Assembly: GCF_001949145.1 (NCBI RefSeq) | Contig: NW_019091449.1 | Coordinates: forward strand, 1,025,805-1,089,804 | Origin: Acanthaster planci | Lineage: Eukaryota; Echinodermata; Asteroidea; Valvatida; Acanthasteridae | Reading direction: 5' to 3' | Length of the DNA: 64,000 nucleotides | Shown here: positions 1 to 11,599 of the stretch, in pieces | Position numbering within the stretch: position 1 is the stretch's first letter | Layout: the number at the start of each line of letters is the position of its first letter | Notes under the pieces: generated by a model | Told to the model about the DNA's origin: nothing | Seen by the model: only the letters and a program-made list of their open reading frames with translations | The model's database searches: none | Translations under genes and position numbers: made by a program

Positions 1-394
1 NNNNNNNNNNNNNNNNNNNNNNNNNNNNNNNNNNNNNNNNNNNNNNNNNNNNNNNNNNNNNNNNNNNNNNNNNNNNNNNNNNNNNNNNNNNNNNNNNNNN
101 NNNNNNNNNNNNNNNNNNNNNNNNNNNNNNNNNNNNNNNNNNNNNNNNNNNNNNNNNNNNNNNNNNNNNNNNNNNNNNNNNNNNNNNNNNNNNNNNNNNN
201 NNNNNNNNNNNNNNNNNNNNNNNNNNNNNNNNNNNNNNNNNNNNNNNNNNNNNNNNNNNNNNNNNNNNNNNNNNNNNNNNNNNNNNNNNNNNNNNNNNNN
301 NNNNNNNNNNNNNNNNNNNNNNNNNNNNNNNNNNNNNNNNNNNNNNNNNNNNNNNNNNNNNNNNNNNNNNNNNNNNNNNNNNNNNNNNNNNNNN
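1..394. other. Assembly gap
   Basis: A run of N at the start of the window. Nothing can be said about its content. Confidence 0.99.
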
Positions 395-917
395 AACAGG
401 TTAATCTACTTGAGCATGGCTATGGTTGTGAAATGCCTCCACAGACACGTGGCTGTCCCTTCTACCCTCCTTCCCCAGCCAAATGCAAGGAAAACTGATG
501 TCTTGCTCTTCAGTCAACAGTACAGTCGGACCAACTGCCTTAAATATTCTCTGTTTGTTTCTTTCCGCAGGTTGTTCAAAACTCTTCCTTCTAGCCTCCA
601 GAATTTGTGTCTTCTACCCTCTCCAAATGAATTATTCTGCTCTTTACGTGACCACTTGTTTAACCCAGAACCCACCTCTCAGGCTTTCTAATCATGTATT
701 TATCCCCTTGTTTGTTTTTAGTATAATGAAATGTTGTTCTTTTGCCTTTTTGTTCATGGAGTGGATGGCAACACTTCCACTCAACACTCACATCAGATGC
801 AGAGACTTTCTGCATTTGCAGTAATTGCATTAATTAAGTTCTGGTCTGACGCGTAAATACATCGTTTTCCGCAAGAGCTGACACATGTTTTTCTAATGCC
901 TAGATATCTGCAGTGAA
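395..917. other. Intergenic, no gene seen
   Basis: AT-rich sequence with only short overlapping reading frames (93 and 113 codons) of low-complexity composition. I see no domain, splice signal pairing or repeat that I can support. Confidence 0.5.
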
Positions 918-1196
918 TTATTGCACATCAACCATTTTTATTTCATTGTGTATTGGAGAATGAGCTCTTTCTTTTGACATATAATTTGATAATAAGCGAT
1001 ACAATTTAGGGTACAAATCTGGCTGTAATTGTATGCCAAAATATGCCTTAAAATAACTCCCCATAACTGTACCATTTTTGCTGAGAACTACCGGTGCCAT
1101 GTACTCGGCCACTGTGGTATTATAGATCGAGTTACCCCACCTGGTGATATCGTGCCGAGTGGGGATGAAATAGCCAAGATTTAAACTCAAAGTGCT
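918..1196 (-). CDS. Possible exon or gene fragment, alpha2-delta-like (dCache region)
   Basis: The minus-strand frame, open from just after a TAG near 1198 down to a stop at 918, encodes a coherent stretch containing FIPTRHDITRW, an NTT glycosylation sequon and EYMAPVVLSKNGTVMG followed by GIQLQPDLY. The order ITR ... Y(M/F)APV ... G-hydrophobic-GI-hydrophobic resembles the extracellular dCache region of voltage-gated calcium channel alpha2/delta subunits, from memory of that family. Candidate acceptors (TAG, CAG) lie right upstream on the minus strand. No neighbouring exons of such a gene were found, so this may be an isolated exon of a gene lying mostly outside the window, or a pseudogene piece. 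Confidence 0.3.
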   Translation of the reverse strand, partial: STLSLNLGYFIPTRHDITRWGNSIYNTTVAEYMAPVVLSKNGTVMGSYFKAYFGIQLQPDLYPKLYRLLSNYMSKERAHSPIHNEIKMVDVQ

Positions 1197-1199
1197 GAC

Positions 1200-3330
1200 C
1201 CCCTACCATGTCGAATATTAAAGATTTTGCTTGGTCTTTTTGTGAACTAACACTTAGTGAAACTCGGATTTTACTCAACTCCAGCTGACATTTCCCAGAG
1301 TATTACTTTAGGAGTTAACTCAAAGGTAAAATCCTGACATGAGTGTTTCTTGGTGTAGTTTCTGTTTGGAATCATTCTTTTAAAAATTGTCGAACGTGTT
1401 AGGATGACCCCATGGAAAGTCCCCACAGGCGGACTACTTGAGTCGCAACCACTACTCCGTCACACAGTAGCTTTCGTACGAAACTCGGACCCGTACGATA
1501 CTTTTCGCCGTAAAAGAAGGAATCGGGAATGCCTCTAGTGAAACAGCGCTGTTTTCGTACGTAGGATTACTCTATATGTCTAACTTGACGGAATTCACCG
1601 TCAAGCAGACAATCAAACAAGTAAATAAACGTCACTCTCATTTTGCGTCTCCTTGGAATCCCGAAGGTTGCCATTTAGAACCATGACAACCGCTCTTCTA
1701 AATCACTGTTGTTTTGCGCCTACCCCACAACTCATTAACTGCATTTTATTGATGATTACTCGTCTCTCATTATTGTTCATTTTGGGAGTTTATCGCCCAA
1801 GGAGACTTCAGCATCCATCGAGCCAAAACCCTTCTGACCTTTTCCCAGCTAAGACCTTCAGACATAACGATGACACGTTTTGTCAGCATATGTGCTGCTC
1901 TGTGGGAGTATGGTGGATCCCACCTGTTTCTTACAGTGAACAGAGACTCTGCTTTGTTTTAAGTTTGCTGATAACCAATGGCACATACGTCTAGTAACAC
2001 AGTAAACTTTGTACTTCCCGTGTCTCGGACTATTAATGCTCTATACATGTATTACAGAGAGGACTGATAAAAACCTATATAGATGAGATCTGATGTCATA
2101 AGACTGTCACAATTTAATAACTCCTGGCGCTTGAAACTTAAGGACGAGATGTAAATCTGTCCCCCTCCAGGTAAATTTGTCTCCTCTCAAAAAGATAGAT
2201 TTGTCCCCCCCCGAAATGTGCCCCCCTGCCAAAATACAGCAATTGGATGAGGTGGGGGCTGTGGGCGCGGGTATCAATGACACCGTAGTTGTTTTTTTTG
2301 TCTCAATTTACTGTGCTTGAAGCCTGTGGCTCGAAGCCATTGATAATGGAGATGGGCATTTGATACATACGTGGACGCTGTTAACTAGAACTACTGTCAA
2401 CTTCGGGCGACCGTTTTCCTTCCTCTACAGGTCGGCCATGATAGTGACTCCGCGTAACGCCAAGAGACTGAAAATTACTACGCGTGCAAGAAGTCTACAG
2501 AATACAGATTGCTGACTTATCTGATTCCTTGCAGAAACAGAGCTGTGTTGATTTTACATCCCATATTCGCCTTTTTGACAGCTTAATGAAGGGATAACAA
2601 TCTAGATGTATTTCATGTGGACTGTATTCATCAACCTAACAAGAAAACTTCTGCTTGGCAAAACAAGAGGAGACAGATTTACCGTCTACACCCTATTTCT
2701 GTTGTCTAGAGCAATGTCAAGGTCTTCACTCCATTGGAAATACTCGGAAACGCGCAGACAATAGACATAAAAATCCCTATGGCATCACTGTCTTTCCTCG
2801 CCGGTATAGATTCTTGAAATTCTTGAAAAAAGCCATGCCGTTGGATAATGTATATGGATTTTCTGATCTTTTATTCAAGTGTTGTTTTTGGGTGAAAGTG
2901 TGGGTGAAATCACAGGCTTAGACAACCAGCAGATTGTACGGCGACGTGCAGCGCCGGCTCTATCCGCCTTGGACAGAAGCACCCCTCACCTGGGGTGTGT
3001 TTTTGGCGACCTTTAACCAGAAACCTGTTCGTGATGTTAAGCAATAACCAGGAACATGTTTATAAGGGTGTCCCACAAAACGAAGAACCAGAAATGGTCA
3101 CGCTATCTGACAGAGGCAAGCGTAAGGAAGCAGACGACACCGTTGATGAACATCATTTTCACTCAATATTCGGCATGTTCCTCACGACTGCTGCTCTCTC
3201 TTTTCACATACATTCTAGAAGAAAATTATTGGCAAATTTGCAAATTCGCAAATTTGCGAAAAAGGCATTCCTTTTGTTCTGATTTTTTTCCTTTTTCTTC
3301 TTCTTCCTGTTCCTCTTCTTCTTCTCCCCA
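1200..3330. other. Intergenic, no recognised gene
   Basis: About 2.1 kb with no supported gene. It includes a C/T-rich patch at 2155-2230 with repeated GTCCCCC and CCCCCC runs. Reading frames here (up to 113 codons) show no recognisable domains. Confidence 0.45.
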
Positions 3331-3332
3331 AA

Positions 3333-3920
3333 AGGCCATTTAATTTGTGCACGTTTTTTCTGGCCACCACTTTAGTGCCTAAACAACTTTCGAATGTCAT
3401 TAAACTTACACCAATGAAGGACCCTTATGCATAGATGTGCATAGAAGTGATTTTTTATTGATTTTTCAATATTTTGTTCGGCCCATTCACTTTGTACACG
3501 TTTTTGAGGCACAGTTTTGGTCACTTAAGCAATCTTCAATCATTATCAAACTTACACCCAATGACGACCCACATGCATAATATTTTCCAAATGGATGACG
3601 TCATCATGACGTCATCGTATGATTTGTTATGCATTTTTAAATCTTTAATTTTCCCCATAGACTTTGTACATAGATTTCAAGTTGCAATATCTTCAGCTAG
3701 CAGACTTGAATCGGTCTAAAAGTTACACCAAGCACAGATGATCAGGCAAATATTCTACCAAAGTAGTGACGTCATGATGAAGTTATCGTGTAAATTATTT
3801 TGAAATTTTCAATCTTTATTTTTTCCCATAGCTTTTTGTACAGAGGTTTGAAACGGCTACATTAACCAAACTACGTGTCCGATCGGGTTGAAACCTTGCA
3901 TGTATCCACAAAGGGATGTG
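3333..3920 (+). repeat. Diverged tandem repeat, period about 145-174 bp
   Basis: Four diverged units begin near 3333, 3478, 3652 and 3826. Each opens with a variant of CCATNNACTTTGTAC followed by T-rich sequence. At least the first three then carry an AAACTTACACC- or AAAGTTACACC-like block. Unit spacing is about 145, 174 and 174 bp. Units 2 and 3 end with tracts containing TGACGTCATCATGA, a near-palindrome of CRE-like TGACGTCA cores. A weaker fifth unit may follow at about 4000. No coding potential is seen. Confidence 0.6.
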
Positions 3921-4609
3921 TTTGAGATGAAAAGTATCGGCGACCAGGTCCCTCATCGGTTATGAACGACAAGTTTATACACGCTCCACCACACTTTTAT
4001 TCCCTTATTATTAAAATCACTATATCTTCTAAACTACATGTCAGATTCGGCTGAAACCTTTTATCTGTTGTATCTATAAATGCAAATGTTTTAGTCAAAA
4101 ACTCACACGATTTGCAAATGACATCATCATATGATCAGTCACATGAACATCATCACTATATCACATAAACCAAAGTTACACTGATAAAACATTCTCTGTT
4201 GAACATTCGTTTTAAATTATATTCACTTACTAATTTTTTGCCTTTACTTTTCCAGTATACACAAATTGTTCAAAATTGCAAAACAATGCGAAAAAGCCCT
4301 CTGTTCTGTTGGCAAACAGACAGATAAGCTCTCGTTCTCGTTGATTTGCTACAAGTAACAACAAATTCTGAAATGTCTAATTCACTCATTTGAGGGCTAC
4401 AAACATTGTCTGTTTGTTTTCTGCCATTCTGAACCGGCGCTGAACCAACGCCAACCCCCTGTTCTCGTTCGGTCGGAACAATGACGTCACACAGGCATAA
4501 CCAAGTTGCGAAAACGCTTAACCAATGAGCAAAGCTGAAACAAGTTTGTGGTTCGGGTTAATGCCCAAACACGCCCTTAAATGGAATTTATCGTACATTG
4601 ACTTTTTGA

Positions 4610-4812
4610 CTCTCTCACTTAAACGGTATTTATGAATGGGAATAAATTTGTGCTTAATTAATCTTAAATGTTACCTCAAACTACCGTTTACGGCCGAATT
4701 AGGAGAATGGACGTTGATAATGCCCTAACCTGCGGCTCGGGCATTAGTTGTGTCAATTCTCCTGACTAGCCAAGCACATATTTATTCCCTTATTTAAACG
4801 TGCATTAAAACT
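4610..4812. repeat. Imperfect palindromic repeat (MITE-like)
   Basis: GGGAATAAATTTGTGCTTAA near 4638 is matched in inverted orientation by AAGCACATATTTATTCCC near 4772. An inner hairpin pairs AGGAGAATGGAC and ATAATGCCC with GGGCATTA and TCAATTCTCCT (about 4702-4765). This looks like a non-autonomous inverted-repeat element. I could not define a target-site duplication. Confidence 0.45.
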
Positions 4813-5094
4813 CCAGTTGTGAAACAGAAGCTGCAAATTTTCACAGTTTGTAGCATCCGCGTGCAAAACGACCAGTCAAAACAATTTATTTTGAGTATTT
4901 AAACTATTTCCAGGGGTGACCCAGGATTTTTTTTTGGGGGGGGTTGTTGGTTAGAGAATGTTTTGTTCGTACAAGAGAGCCTTATATTACTGCATGTAGT
5001 TGCTGCCAATAGTATAGAGTCATCTAGATTCTTTGTTTTTCGTCCTTAACCGTCCTTGCCATGCATGGAAAATAAATCCCCTACATGGTACACG

Positions 5095-5980
5095 GTGAAT
5101 AATCTTGTCTTAAATACAAATAAATCTATGGTTATGATGATAAACTCGAGGCATAAAGATCAGATAATAAACTGAACTTTTTTATTTATGTCGACCAACT
5201 TTAACAAGTTAATGCAGTGGACTACCTTGGAATTAAGTTCGGCTAAGCTGAGTAGCTCCATTTCAGAATTAAAGCGATTAAAGGGTGTGACTTCTAAAGA
5301 CATGTTAATGACCAATTTTAATGGTACCACCCAACCATGTATTGATTACGCCATTAGCATTTGGGGATTTACAACCCAAAAGAACTTGGTTTGTATTCAG
5401 CGACTTCAGAATTATGCTGCCAGAGTTATCTTAGAAAATTATGACTACTTGAGCTCTGAAGAAATTGGCCTGGCCAAGTTGTTGGGATGGATGGATGCTA
5501 CTCAGCGGAGGGATTAATTTACCACGGTCTTAATTAATGTACAAAGGTATCCATGGTCTGGCCCCAAGCTACCTCACCAATAATATTGTTTTACAAATTC
5601 ACACCAAACAGTATTATTGCTAGGTCTCATCCAATGAATTTATGTTACCCCATCCCCAGACCTGAGCGAGCAAAATGTTCACTAAACTTTGCTAGACCCA
5701 AACTCTGGAACAACTTACCTGATTTCCTTAAAGATAGTGTAAATAGTGTCACCACCTTTAAAAAAAAACTTAAAACGTTTGTTTTAAATGAATCCCGATC
5801 AGAGTACAGTTTACAGGATGTAACTTTTAGTTAATATTCCTTTTTTATATTTTTGGTGTGTTTTTCTTTTTAATCATATTAGTAGACGTGTAATTTTGAT
5901 AACAGGGCTATATTGAAAACCATCTAAAGCTGAACAATGTTAACCTGCATAAATGTTTTGAAATAAATGAAAAAAAATCT
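5095..5980 (+). mobile_element. LINE (non-LTR retrotransposon) 3' fragment
   Basis: Conceptual translation in shifting frames gives the region after the reverse-transcriptase catalytic core. It starts with LVLNTNKSMVM. Next come a segment ending in CIDYAISIWGF, the RLQNYAARVIL motif, a segment ending LLGWMDATQRR, and finally ARPKLWNNLPDFLKD. These are the usual hallmarks of the C-terminal part of CR1/L2/Jockey-type ORF2. Stops and frameshifts at about 5517 and 5625 show it is dead. An A-rich tail with AATAAATG follows near 5960. The catalytic domain itself is missing (5' truncation). Confidence 0.8.
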
Positions 5981-7953
5981 GTGCATAATTATATGGTTTT
6001 TTAAGGATTCTTCTAATGGCCTTTAGACGTAGGCCCCTAAAACACAAAAATTGGCCAGTGAGCGGGGGGGGGGGGTTTATATGGAAACGTTTGGCCCGAT
6101 TTGTCTCCTAAAAGATTGGCCTACTTGTGTGTGCTCGTAAGGTGGTCGCTTGCATGGATGGCACAGTTCAGTGGACTTCCTAACCTTCACTGGTGGTTTA
6201 TTCCATTATCAACAATGGGTAAATAAACGATTACACAAGGATGGACGGACGTATAAATCGGTTTTCAATGTTCCTCTCATTCAAGTAACTGTTGGACAAA
6301 ATTGTCCACTTTCCTTTAACCCAAGGAAATAAGAAAAAAATTAAAACATACTGACGAGCGCATTGGGTGTGGAAAACATAGCCGATTGTTTACGAGGCAG
6401 GGGAATTCAGGCTTCCTTAAACTTACAACGTGCCTTCCCGTAAAATTGGCAAAACTCTCAATCTTCACTTTATATTTGTCTTTAAACTAATGTGTTGGCA
6501 CAATGGTGTATTATAAATCAGCTCTTATATTAAAATGTGTACAAACGAATGAACTTTGTAACGAAAAGGCTAAATTGAATCTTTGTTGACGTATGCAAGT
6601 GGTTTTCGCGTCTAACACCCGGGACATCTCCTCAACTCTAGAGTGCCCAGGTCATTTCAGAGGCTCAATTCTGTTGGTGGAGACTTTTATATACTTTTTC
6701 GATTAAAGTAAGTAACCAATCATGCGGAGTGTTGTATCAATGGAAAGCTTATACCCCGACCATCCTCAAACTGGTCACGTCAAGGCTGCTGGGTCAAGAG
6801 GAAACGGTTGAGGATTGAGAAACACCGAGGGGCACCGCGAAATGGGCCGTTTTCGCTTCCTCTCAATACAAAATTGTCATTTTTTGGGGTATAAAAACCG
6901 ATTTTCCGAAATGACATTTACATTTCGTGTGATTTTGTTTCAGTGACTAGATTTTAAAGCAAAATCTGTTTGCACCGATCTCAGCACTTTGCGAGGTTTT
7001 CAGTAAACTGTGTGTTTTCACAAAAATTTGCCAAATATGCAGTGTGCAGTGTTTGAGCAGATGAGACCAACGTTTCCATATGCGGACCCCCAACCCCACT
7101 TCTGATCTGAGCCTGATTACTGATGCTGTTATTTACATATTTTGTGCACTGTTTCTAATTTTGGTTATATTAATGAAATGTAATCATATCCACCATTGCC
7201 TGTGTGCCTTTGCACATTGTTCTATTTCTATCAAACTTTGTAAGTGAGGCCTTGTACCGAATTTTGGTATCGCTCTTTGCAATATCGAAACCACATAAGG
7301 TGTTTGTGTCTAATGCTAAACCATCACATTTGCACGCACGGCAGCTAGTTCCGGCATCCATACAGTTCAAATTTAAAGCAGGCGTCGATTTTTCTGCTTT
7401 GTTCTGTGTTGACGATCAGCAGGCGAATGAACCTTGCGGAAACAGCCGTCGGCAGCGTCGCTTCTGCCCAGCTTCTTGCCGTCCGTGGTCCGTCAAACTG
7501 CAACCGAGCGAATACAAAAATCCTGGTTTACACCCCCGATCCGACTACCCACCACGTAAATAAACGAGCCATTTACAACGAATTCATTCCTATTGTAAGA
7601 CAGGCGGGAGTACTATTTTATTGCATTTAGTATGCGATACACTCGCCAGGCTTATAAGCGGGGCTGACCAACGTCGAATGCATGTGTTGAAGTTTCCCCA
7701 GAATGAAACGAACTTTAGCGCCTCAAATTTGGGCATGAAACAAATTAGCCACTAACCAGTAACCAAAAATTAATCAAACTGTATAGGAAAAACGTATAAA
7801 AGAGCCTTATTTAGGAATTCTCCTTAATTCGAACATGCACTACTTCAAGCGACCCAGATGGAACGACTTTTTTCCCCGTTGTGTCCGCGACATGACTTCT
7901 CAATAAAATGACTTCTCAATAAAAGGCTGCCCGAGCTATGTTTCGCATATATA
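5981..7953. other. Intergenic, no recognised gene
   Basis: Nearly 2 kb without a supported gene. It contains a G12 tract at about 6064. A 119-codon frame at 7204-7563 shows no recognisable domain and no splice-consistent neighbours. Confidence 0.4.
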
Positions 7954-8180
7954 CAGGGTGTACCAGAAAAAACCAAACCCTGAGGAAAGGGGTTAATATG
8001 CCCAAACTATGAGATATGAGTTTAATGTATAAGGATCTCTGAAAAGTAGAAGCAGTATTCTTTCTAATGATACTTTGATGGTATCCCTCCTGTCATGCAT
8101 GATTGAACACCATTGTCTTGAAAATGGGGCACCAAACTCAGTTGTAACACTCAGGGTTTGGTTTTTTCTGGGACACCCTG
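7954..8180. mobile_element. Small TIR element (MITE), 227 bp
   Basis: The left end reads CAGGGTGTACCAGAAAAAAC and the right end, reverse-complemented, reads CAGGGTGTCCCAGAAAAAAC. The match continues for roughly 31 bp with one mismatch. The flanks are TATATA on both sides (7948-7953 and 8181-8186), consistent with a TA, TATA or TATATA target duplication. The interior has no coding capacity. This is a non-autonomous DNA transposon; I do not assign the superfamily. Confidence 0.85.
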
Positions 8181-8579
8181 TATATACCTGCTAAAATCAT
8201 GTTTACTCCTTAACGGCAGTGGTTAGTCGGATCGGGTATGCATACAAAAACATTTGCATGGATAAAATAACGAAGGACCAAATTTTTATGCGAGGAGAAT
8301 GACATTTTATAGATTTTTTTTGGGGGGGTGTCGTTTCCATTTACTGATTGTCGTATATTTTGATGTTGTTGCATGCCATATCGCTGTCAATTATAACGAT
8401 TAAAAGAATTCAGAAACACTAAACGGACTTTGCACTAATTCTGGCGAAAGTTCGAGAACACAAATGCTCTCTTATCATTTTCAAGCAAGGAGAACATGGG
8501 TTATCAACACTAGGCTTAGTGGGAAAATGACGTTATTTTGGGTGGGCAAAATACCACGGGAAACACCCGCGTAGTGTGA

Positions 8580-8827
8580 TCATTCCCAGTCACTCGATAT
8601 GGTATTTCTCACCAATATATCCATGGTTCCATTTTGCAAGGTGTTGAAGTTCACCCCGTCGTCGCTGTAGAGTACCTTGTAGGTGTCGATGTAACGTGTC
8701 AAATCCGTTCTTGGCCCGCACTTGATTTTGGTTATACAGGCTTGGGTATCGAGGTCTACCTGCACCCATGGATGAGGGTCATCTTCGGCAGCACACCAAC
8801 CTGCGGCCAAAGTGTAGTTTGTATCCA
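8580..8827 (-). CDS. PAN-discoidin gene, exon 3 (discoidin continuation)
   Basis: The acceptor is ATTTAG|TGGATAC. The exon encodes GWCAAEDDPHPWVQVDLD and YIDTYKVLYSDDGVNF, both F5/8C hallmarks. The open frame stops at 8580, but a GTGAGA donor at 8612 suggests the true exon ends at 8613 and that a last exon was missed. Confidence 0.68.
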
Positions 8828-11587
8828 CTAAATGGCTTTGATCTCGAAGTAAGTTTACAGTGTTCACTTTGTGTTTCTTGGAAACGTACAATTTTGTTGC
8901 CGAGTCAGAAAAAAAGGATGACACCCTAAAGGACGTCACTTCTTTGCTCATGAACAAGAAACGCTGCACACCTCGGTTGTAAGTTAAATGTAACGCTTCA
9001 ACCTTTTGCCAGATTAACATTAAGTATGAATCCAAATGAGCAAGGGGCACATGTAAAGCGTTAGGGGTGCATTGTTCTATTTCTTGTAAGAAAAACTCGT
9101 TGACAATGTTAATTATAAGCGTTACCAATTTGTGGTATAGCTTATAACAACTCGAAGTTTCTAACAATAACAAACGAGCATACCCCCATTTGTTAGCCTG
9201 GTGTTGTTTGCAAAGAAACCATCGCGGACAGACGAAACAGAAATCTTGTTGTCTGGTATCTGACCACTCTCCATTCCCATTGCTTGACTGGTAGAACAGT
9301 CACAGACTAAGGGTAAAGAAAGATTTGGAAACAGGCATTTCAACACAAACCTCCATTTCTCACGAGATTTGATCACAATGTTAATTTTACGTCGACAGAA
9401 ACCTACGCATGGTATAGGATATGATGCTGCAAGTATTACCTGTCTTTGATGATGAAATGGGCTCAGGATGTGGTGAAGAACCATAGGACTGTGCGTGGAA
9501 ATGAACAAAAAGACAAGTTTCTTAATTCATTTGAAAGTTCTTTTATTCATTAAATGAATAACAAAAATTCCCCTTTCGTTGGGCATGCAAGGAAGGCGCT
9601 CTTTGCAGCTGTCACTTTGTTTTTTGATGCCCTTTATTCAAGTTGTATTCATGTAATTTTTACCTGCTTTCTTAGTGATTATTGTCTTAATCGTGTAATA
9701 TCTGACTGCTAAATGTCGCCTGTACTGCTGCCTCAGGTTTTATATTTATTATCGTCACTGTGAGAATTGCGACGGGAGTGAATATATCTGAAGACCTGGA
9801 CTGTAGCGAGGAAAGTGCAATATTGCGGCCATGTTGCAGAGCTGGCTGGTTTGTGTATTGTTGTGTACACGGCTCTCTGTAGTTCGTTATCACCATCGTT
9901 CATCCTCACATCTCTGGAGTGTGGCACGTAGCCAGGCTAATCTTTATTCCGACGCTTCCATGACAATGTGGAATTTTAAAGCACGAACTGGAAAGAATGT
10001 GCAATTGGCTACCCATGGGTTTTGTCATACTAAGCCTTCGGCTGCGGTGACTAAACTTTAATGGATCAAGCATGGACAACTGTGCTAACTAATCCCCGGT
10101 TTTGATCCACCAATGGAGGTAACCATATACATAGACATTCAAACTTTCAAAGTAATCCTGGTCCTGTTCCAACTACATTAACATTTGAAAAAGGGTGTTA
10201 ACTTAGTTTTGATGACCTTATCCTAATATACAAAATGTATACTCTTCGAACTTTAGAGTATGGGGCAGTTATCTGGTCTTCTGGCTTACAAAAAATCAGT
10301 CTTAGGCCTAGCGTTTGGAAAAAGAGTGCAGAAACGCGCACTTTGCATCATGTATACCCGAATTTGCGTAAATTTGATTTGCAGGAGCTGTCTGTCGGAC
10401 GAATACAATCAATCATTAATTTTGCCATATCATTGTCATCATCTCCTAGACACCACCAATGTTTACCATCAACTCGCCAAATGCTTTAGGATCGTGCACT
10501 CAGGAATTCCAATCACTTGAATCTACCGTATTGCAGAACACAAAGATATAAACTAAGTGCAAATATATATTCTGAAACCTTTTTAAACAATCAACCCCAG
10601 AAATCTTCAAAACCAGTTCTCTCGACGGCATAATTGGCTTCACATTTTAAACTCAGCGTTTTTTTAAAAGGTTTACTTTTTGTCAATTTTAAAATACATA
10701 TTATGTAGTGTATTTATTAATTTTTCTTCACACTGCTCAAGGTCACCTCTTTTTATTGTGAATCAAACATTTTTAGTCAAGTGACTTTCTGTTTCGTATT
10801 TGTAATGAAATAAACCGCAATGAATGAATGAATGAATGAATGGATAAACATTATTTCTTCCAACAAAGGGATAACGGTTAGAAATAACAGAAGAATTTAT
10901 TGCATTGCATCCTGAAAAATTGGTTTCAATGACAGCTATCTTCATCAAGACTGCATGCATATACCATGATATCAGCCTTTGCATGTTACTCTTCAAGTTT
11001 TCGTGGTTTTATGGATTCCTTGGAATGTTGATATTTCATAAATATATCGAAATTTCTTCGATTCGTGTTTATTTAATTCGAGCACAATCGTGCAAAAAAG
11101 CCCCATTTGTTATTGGTCTTTGAGGCACCATACTACAGTTACGAGGAACATAAAGCCCATGATATAAGTTAGAAAAGAACATCCAATGCGAAGCGTGCTT
11201 GTAAAATCAGACGAGGCAACTAAATTGTTACCTTACCAGGCAGTTTCTGGCGAGCTGACTCGAGTTATCACTTTCGTAGAAAGTGTAGTTAGGCTCTGGA
11301 TGAAACGTAGTCATGAATTCCTCCTTGGATGCGTTGTTAATCCGACATACCGCATTCATATGATCATAGCTAATAGATCTACATTCATGATGGTAAGAAA
11401 GGCATAGTACCACGCATTTGACGGCAGATATGCCTGATATCTCCATGAAGGTGTGACCTATCAGGGTGCGGCCCTCTGTCGCCCTGAAAATGGTTGATAT
11501 CGTCCCACACATACAACATGTTGCCAAGAAAATCTCCACCATAGTCAATAAGTCGATAATAGCTGTCCACTGACGATTCGCCATCAT
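8580..11587 (-). CDS. Secreted PAN/apple + discoidin (F5/8C) domain protein, three-exon model
   Basis: Three minus-strand exons (11587-11232, 9287-9184, 8827-8580) join in frame to about 235 residues. The start is the ATG at 11587, chosen because a hydrophobic signal-peptide-like stretch follows at about residues 12-32. Residues of roughly 35-115 form a PAN/apple-like cysteine-rich domain with CVVLCLSYHHECRS and MNAVC. Exon 2 begins a discoidin domain (SQAMGMESGQIPDNKISVSS). Exon 3 continues it with AAGWCAAEDD, PWVQVDL and YKVLYSDDGVNF. The discoidin domain lacks its usual last ~35-40 residues, so a further exon is likely. A good donor, ATTG|GTGAGA, lies at 8613/8612. Discoidin and PAN modules bind glycans, phospholipids or proteins outside the cell. 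No enzymatic domain is seen. Confidence 0.7.
9184..9287 (-). CDS. PAN-discoidin gene, exon 2 (start of discoidin domain)
   Basis: The acceptor is CTACCAG|TCAAGC and the donor is GGGG|GTATGC. The 104 bp restore and keep the frame. The exon encodes the LGMESG-type opening of F5/8C domains, here as MGMESGQIPD. Confidence 0.72.
10160..10842 (+). mobile_element. LINE 3' fragment with (ATGA)n tail
   Basis: Two frames together give the post-RT region: LEYGAVIWSSGL, then (frame-shifted) FGKRVQKRALCIMYTR. This is the usual 'LEY...W...RVQKRALRII' motif of LINE ORF2 C-termini. The element ends in AATAAACCGC followed by (AATG)n near 10820-10842, a typical short-repeat tail of CR1/L2-like elements. Several frameshifts are present. 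Confidence 0.72.
11232..11587 (-). CDS. PAN-discoidin gene, exon 1 (signal peptide + PAN)
   Basis: The exon carries 118 codons plus two bases (phase 2). It uses the donor AAG|GTAACA. The alternative donor CTG|GTAAGG, 5 bp upstream, would break the frame with exon 2. Confidence 0.7.
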
Positions 11588-11599
11588 AAGATCTTACTT

